This document shows, piece after piece, positions 63,123-64,000 of a stretch of DNA of 64,000 bases. The DNA is from Acanthochlamys bracteata (lineage: Eukaryota > Streptophyta > Magnoliopsida > Pandanales > Velloziaceae). The stretch covers positions 10,138,501 through 10,202,500 of the forward strand of contig CM034131.1 in NCBI GenBank assembly GCA_019914995.1. The letters are read 5' to 3'. Under the pieces are notes generated by a model that saw nothing but the letters and a program-made list of their open reading frames with translations, was not told the origin of the DNA and searched no databases. Position 1 is the first letter of the stretch; each line of letters opens with the position of its first letter. The position numbers and the translations under genes are program-made.

Positions 63123-63771
63123 TTAAGAGAAGAAGGCTCAATCAGGACTTATATATTTTTGTGGTCGTTGGCCGTTGCTTATAAGATACTTTTCATTTTT
63201 ATATTATATTTTATATTTTTTTAATAAAATTTTTATTAATGTTTATAAATTTATTTAATTAAAAATATAAAAAATAATATATTATAAAAATTTTGTTATT
63301 ATTATTTTCAAAATAAAAAAAGGATCTATTTTATAAAATAAAATAAAAATAACTTATATTTTAAAAATTATTATTTTATAAGTACTTTTAAAATATATCT
63401 CGTGTTATCTTCTGAAAGCTAAAATCTAATTGAGAAGCTAAAACAATCATGACTTACACATTCTTGGAGCAGAATAGATATATAGACTGTAAATAGTAGG
63501 GTCTAGTAAATTCTGAAATTTCAATTGTCAAAAACAAAAATTTTTTGAAAGATAAAAAAGAAAAAAAGAACAGCATGTATACTATGTATAGGAAATTTCT
63601 GAGCTATTCTCTATTGTTTGCCAGACTCATCATCCCCATCCTGTTTTTACGTTAGCCTTTCTTTGAACAAGTCCACAATTTTCCTTCCTCTTCTCTCCAT
63701 CCTTCCAGAAAAATAACAAACAAACAAGAACAATAACAGAAATAGCAACAACAAGAAAAAAAATTAAGAAG

Positions 63772-63805
63772 ATCATCATCATCATCAGAAGAAGAAGAAG
63801 AAGAA
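63772..63805 (+). repeat. Compound microsatellite (ATC)n(GAA)n
   Basis: Five ATC units followed by six GAA-type units, about 110 bp before the ATG of the right-edge gene, probably in its 5' leader. Confidence 0.75.
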
Positions 63806-63912
63806 AAAAGGGAGAACAAATAATCAATGACGAGGAGTTAATAACCTTTCGTTTCAAAAGGAACAGTATCGATCGGTTGAGACCGGAGAATAGGATCAGT
63901 CAAACAATCAAC

Positions 63913-64000
63913 ATGGCGGAGCAGCCGCCGGCTGGGGCTGCGGTGTCTCGCAGAACAGACCCTCGTATGTGGTGCATATTCTCCATCTTCTTCTTCTCGC
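63913..64000 (+). CDS. Unidentified protein, N-terminus only (runs off the window)
   Basis: ATG at 63913 opens a frame to the window edge: MAEQPPAGAAVSRRTDPR, then MWCIFSIFFF. A short Pro/Ala/Arg-rich cytosolic start is followed by a hydrophobic stretch. This could be the start of a signal anchor, as in type II Golgi proteins. Only 29 codons are visible and I do not assign a family. The preceding ~300 bp are purine-rich with a microsatellite, as in many plant leaders. Confidence 0.5.
   Translation, partial: MAEQPPAGAAVSRRTDPRMWCIFSIFFFS

Larger units (their letters stand above)
62891..63912. other. Divergent intergenic region, BUB3.3 / right-edge gene
   Basis: Contains the BUB3.3 promoter next to 62891, an A/T-rich stretch at 63190-63410, and the leader of the right-edge gene. 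That leader includes a compound ATC then GAA microsatellite at 63772-63805. Confidence 0.5.

Noticed and set aside
1..64000. CRISPR array, biosynthetic gene cluster or other linked system
   Set aside because: No regularly spaced direct repeats; the genes belong to unrelated pathways and show no shared enzymatic theme.

Overview
This is nuclear DNA from a flowering plant, most likely a eudicot. The evidence is spliced genes with GT-AG introns, AT-rich intergenic DNA, and plant-specific families: a coiled-coil NLR, a G-type lectin receptor kinase, a group I WRKY factor, and DUF1336 and CDK-like proteins with acylation-type N-termini. I could not identify the species. I rebuilt exon structures by hand from splice sites and reading phase. 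In nearly every model the exon lengths sum to a whole number of codons and a protein of the expected family size.

Layout. 1-1558: AT-rich DNA with a TGGGCC/telo-box cluster at the left edge, a MITE-like repeat and a ~100 bp tandem duplication. 1559-4672 (+): intronless CC-NB-ARC-LRR immune receptor ending in a DC1/nucleoredoxin-like zinc finger. 5344-9948 (-): chaperonin subunit CCT7. 11627-14472 (-): dolichol-pathway mannosyltransferase ALG11. 16692-17684 (+): intronless multi-span membrane protein. 18290-19230: Ty3/gypsy debris. 20753-24542 (+): S-domain receptor kinase. 24543-33870: gene-poor AT-rich stretch with several short inverted-repeat elements. 33871-36882 (+): DUF1336 (EDR2 C-terminal) protein. 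38102-41261 (-): CDK-like kinase. 43065-46118 (-): group I WRKY factor. 47473-50509 (-): predicted plastid protein of unknown function. 50848-55346 (+): isopentenyl phosphate kinase, divergent from it across 338 bp. 56249-57985 (-): eIF5A. 59253-62890 (-): BUB3.3-type WD40 protein. 63913 to the edge (+): start of an unidentified gene.

The genes do not form a pathway cluster. They are ordinary housekeeping genes (CCT7, ALG11, IPK, eIF5A, BUB3.3) interspersed with defence- and signalling-type genes (NLR, lectin kinase, WRKY, DUF1336, CDK-like kinase). The most notable points are the NLR with a fused nucleoredoxin-type zinc finger; an in-frame alternative splice donor in the receptor kinase that would remove exactly the membrane-spanning segment; a GC-AG intron in the DUF1336 gene; a terminal-exon ambiguity in BUB3.3; and several families of short AT-rich inverted-repeat elements.
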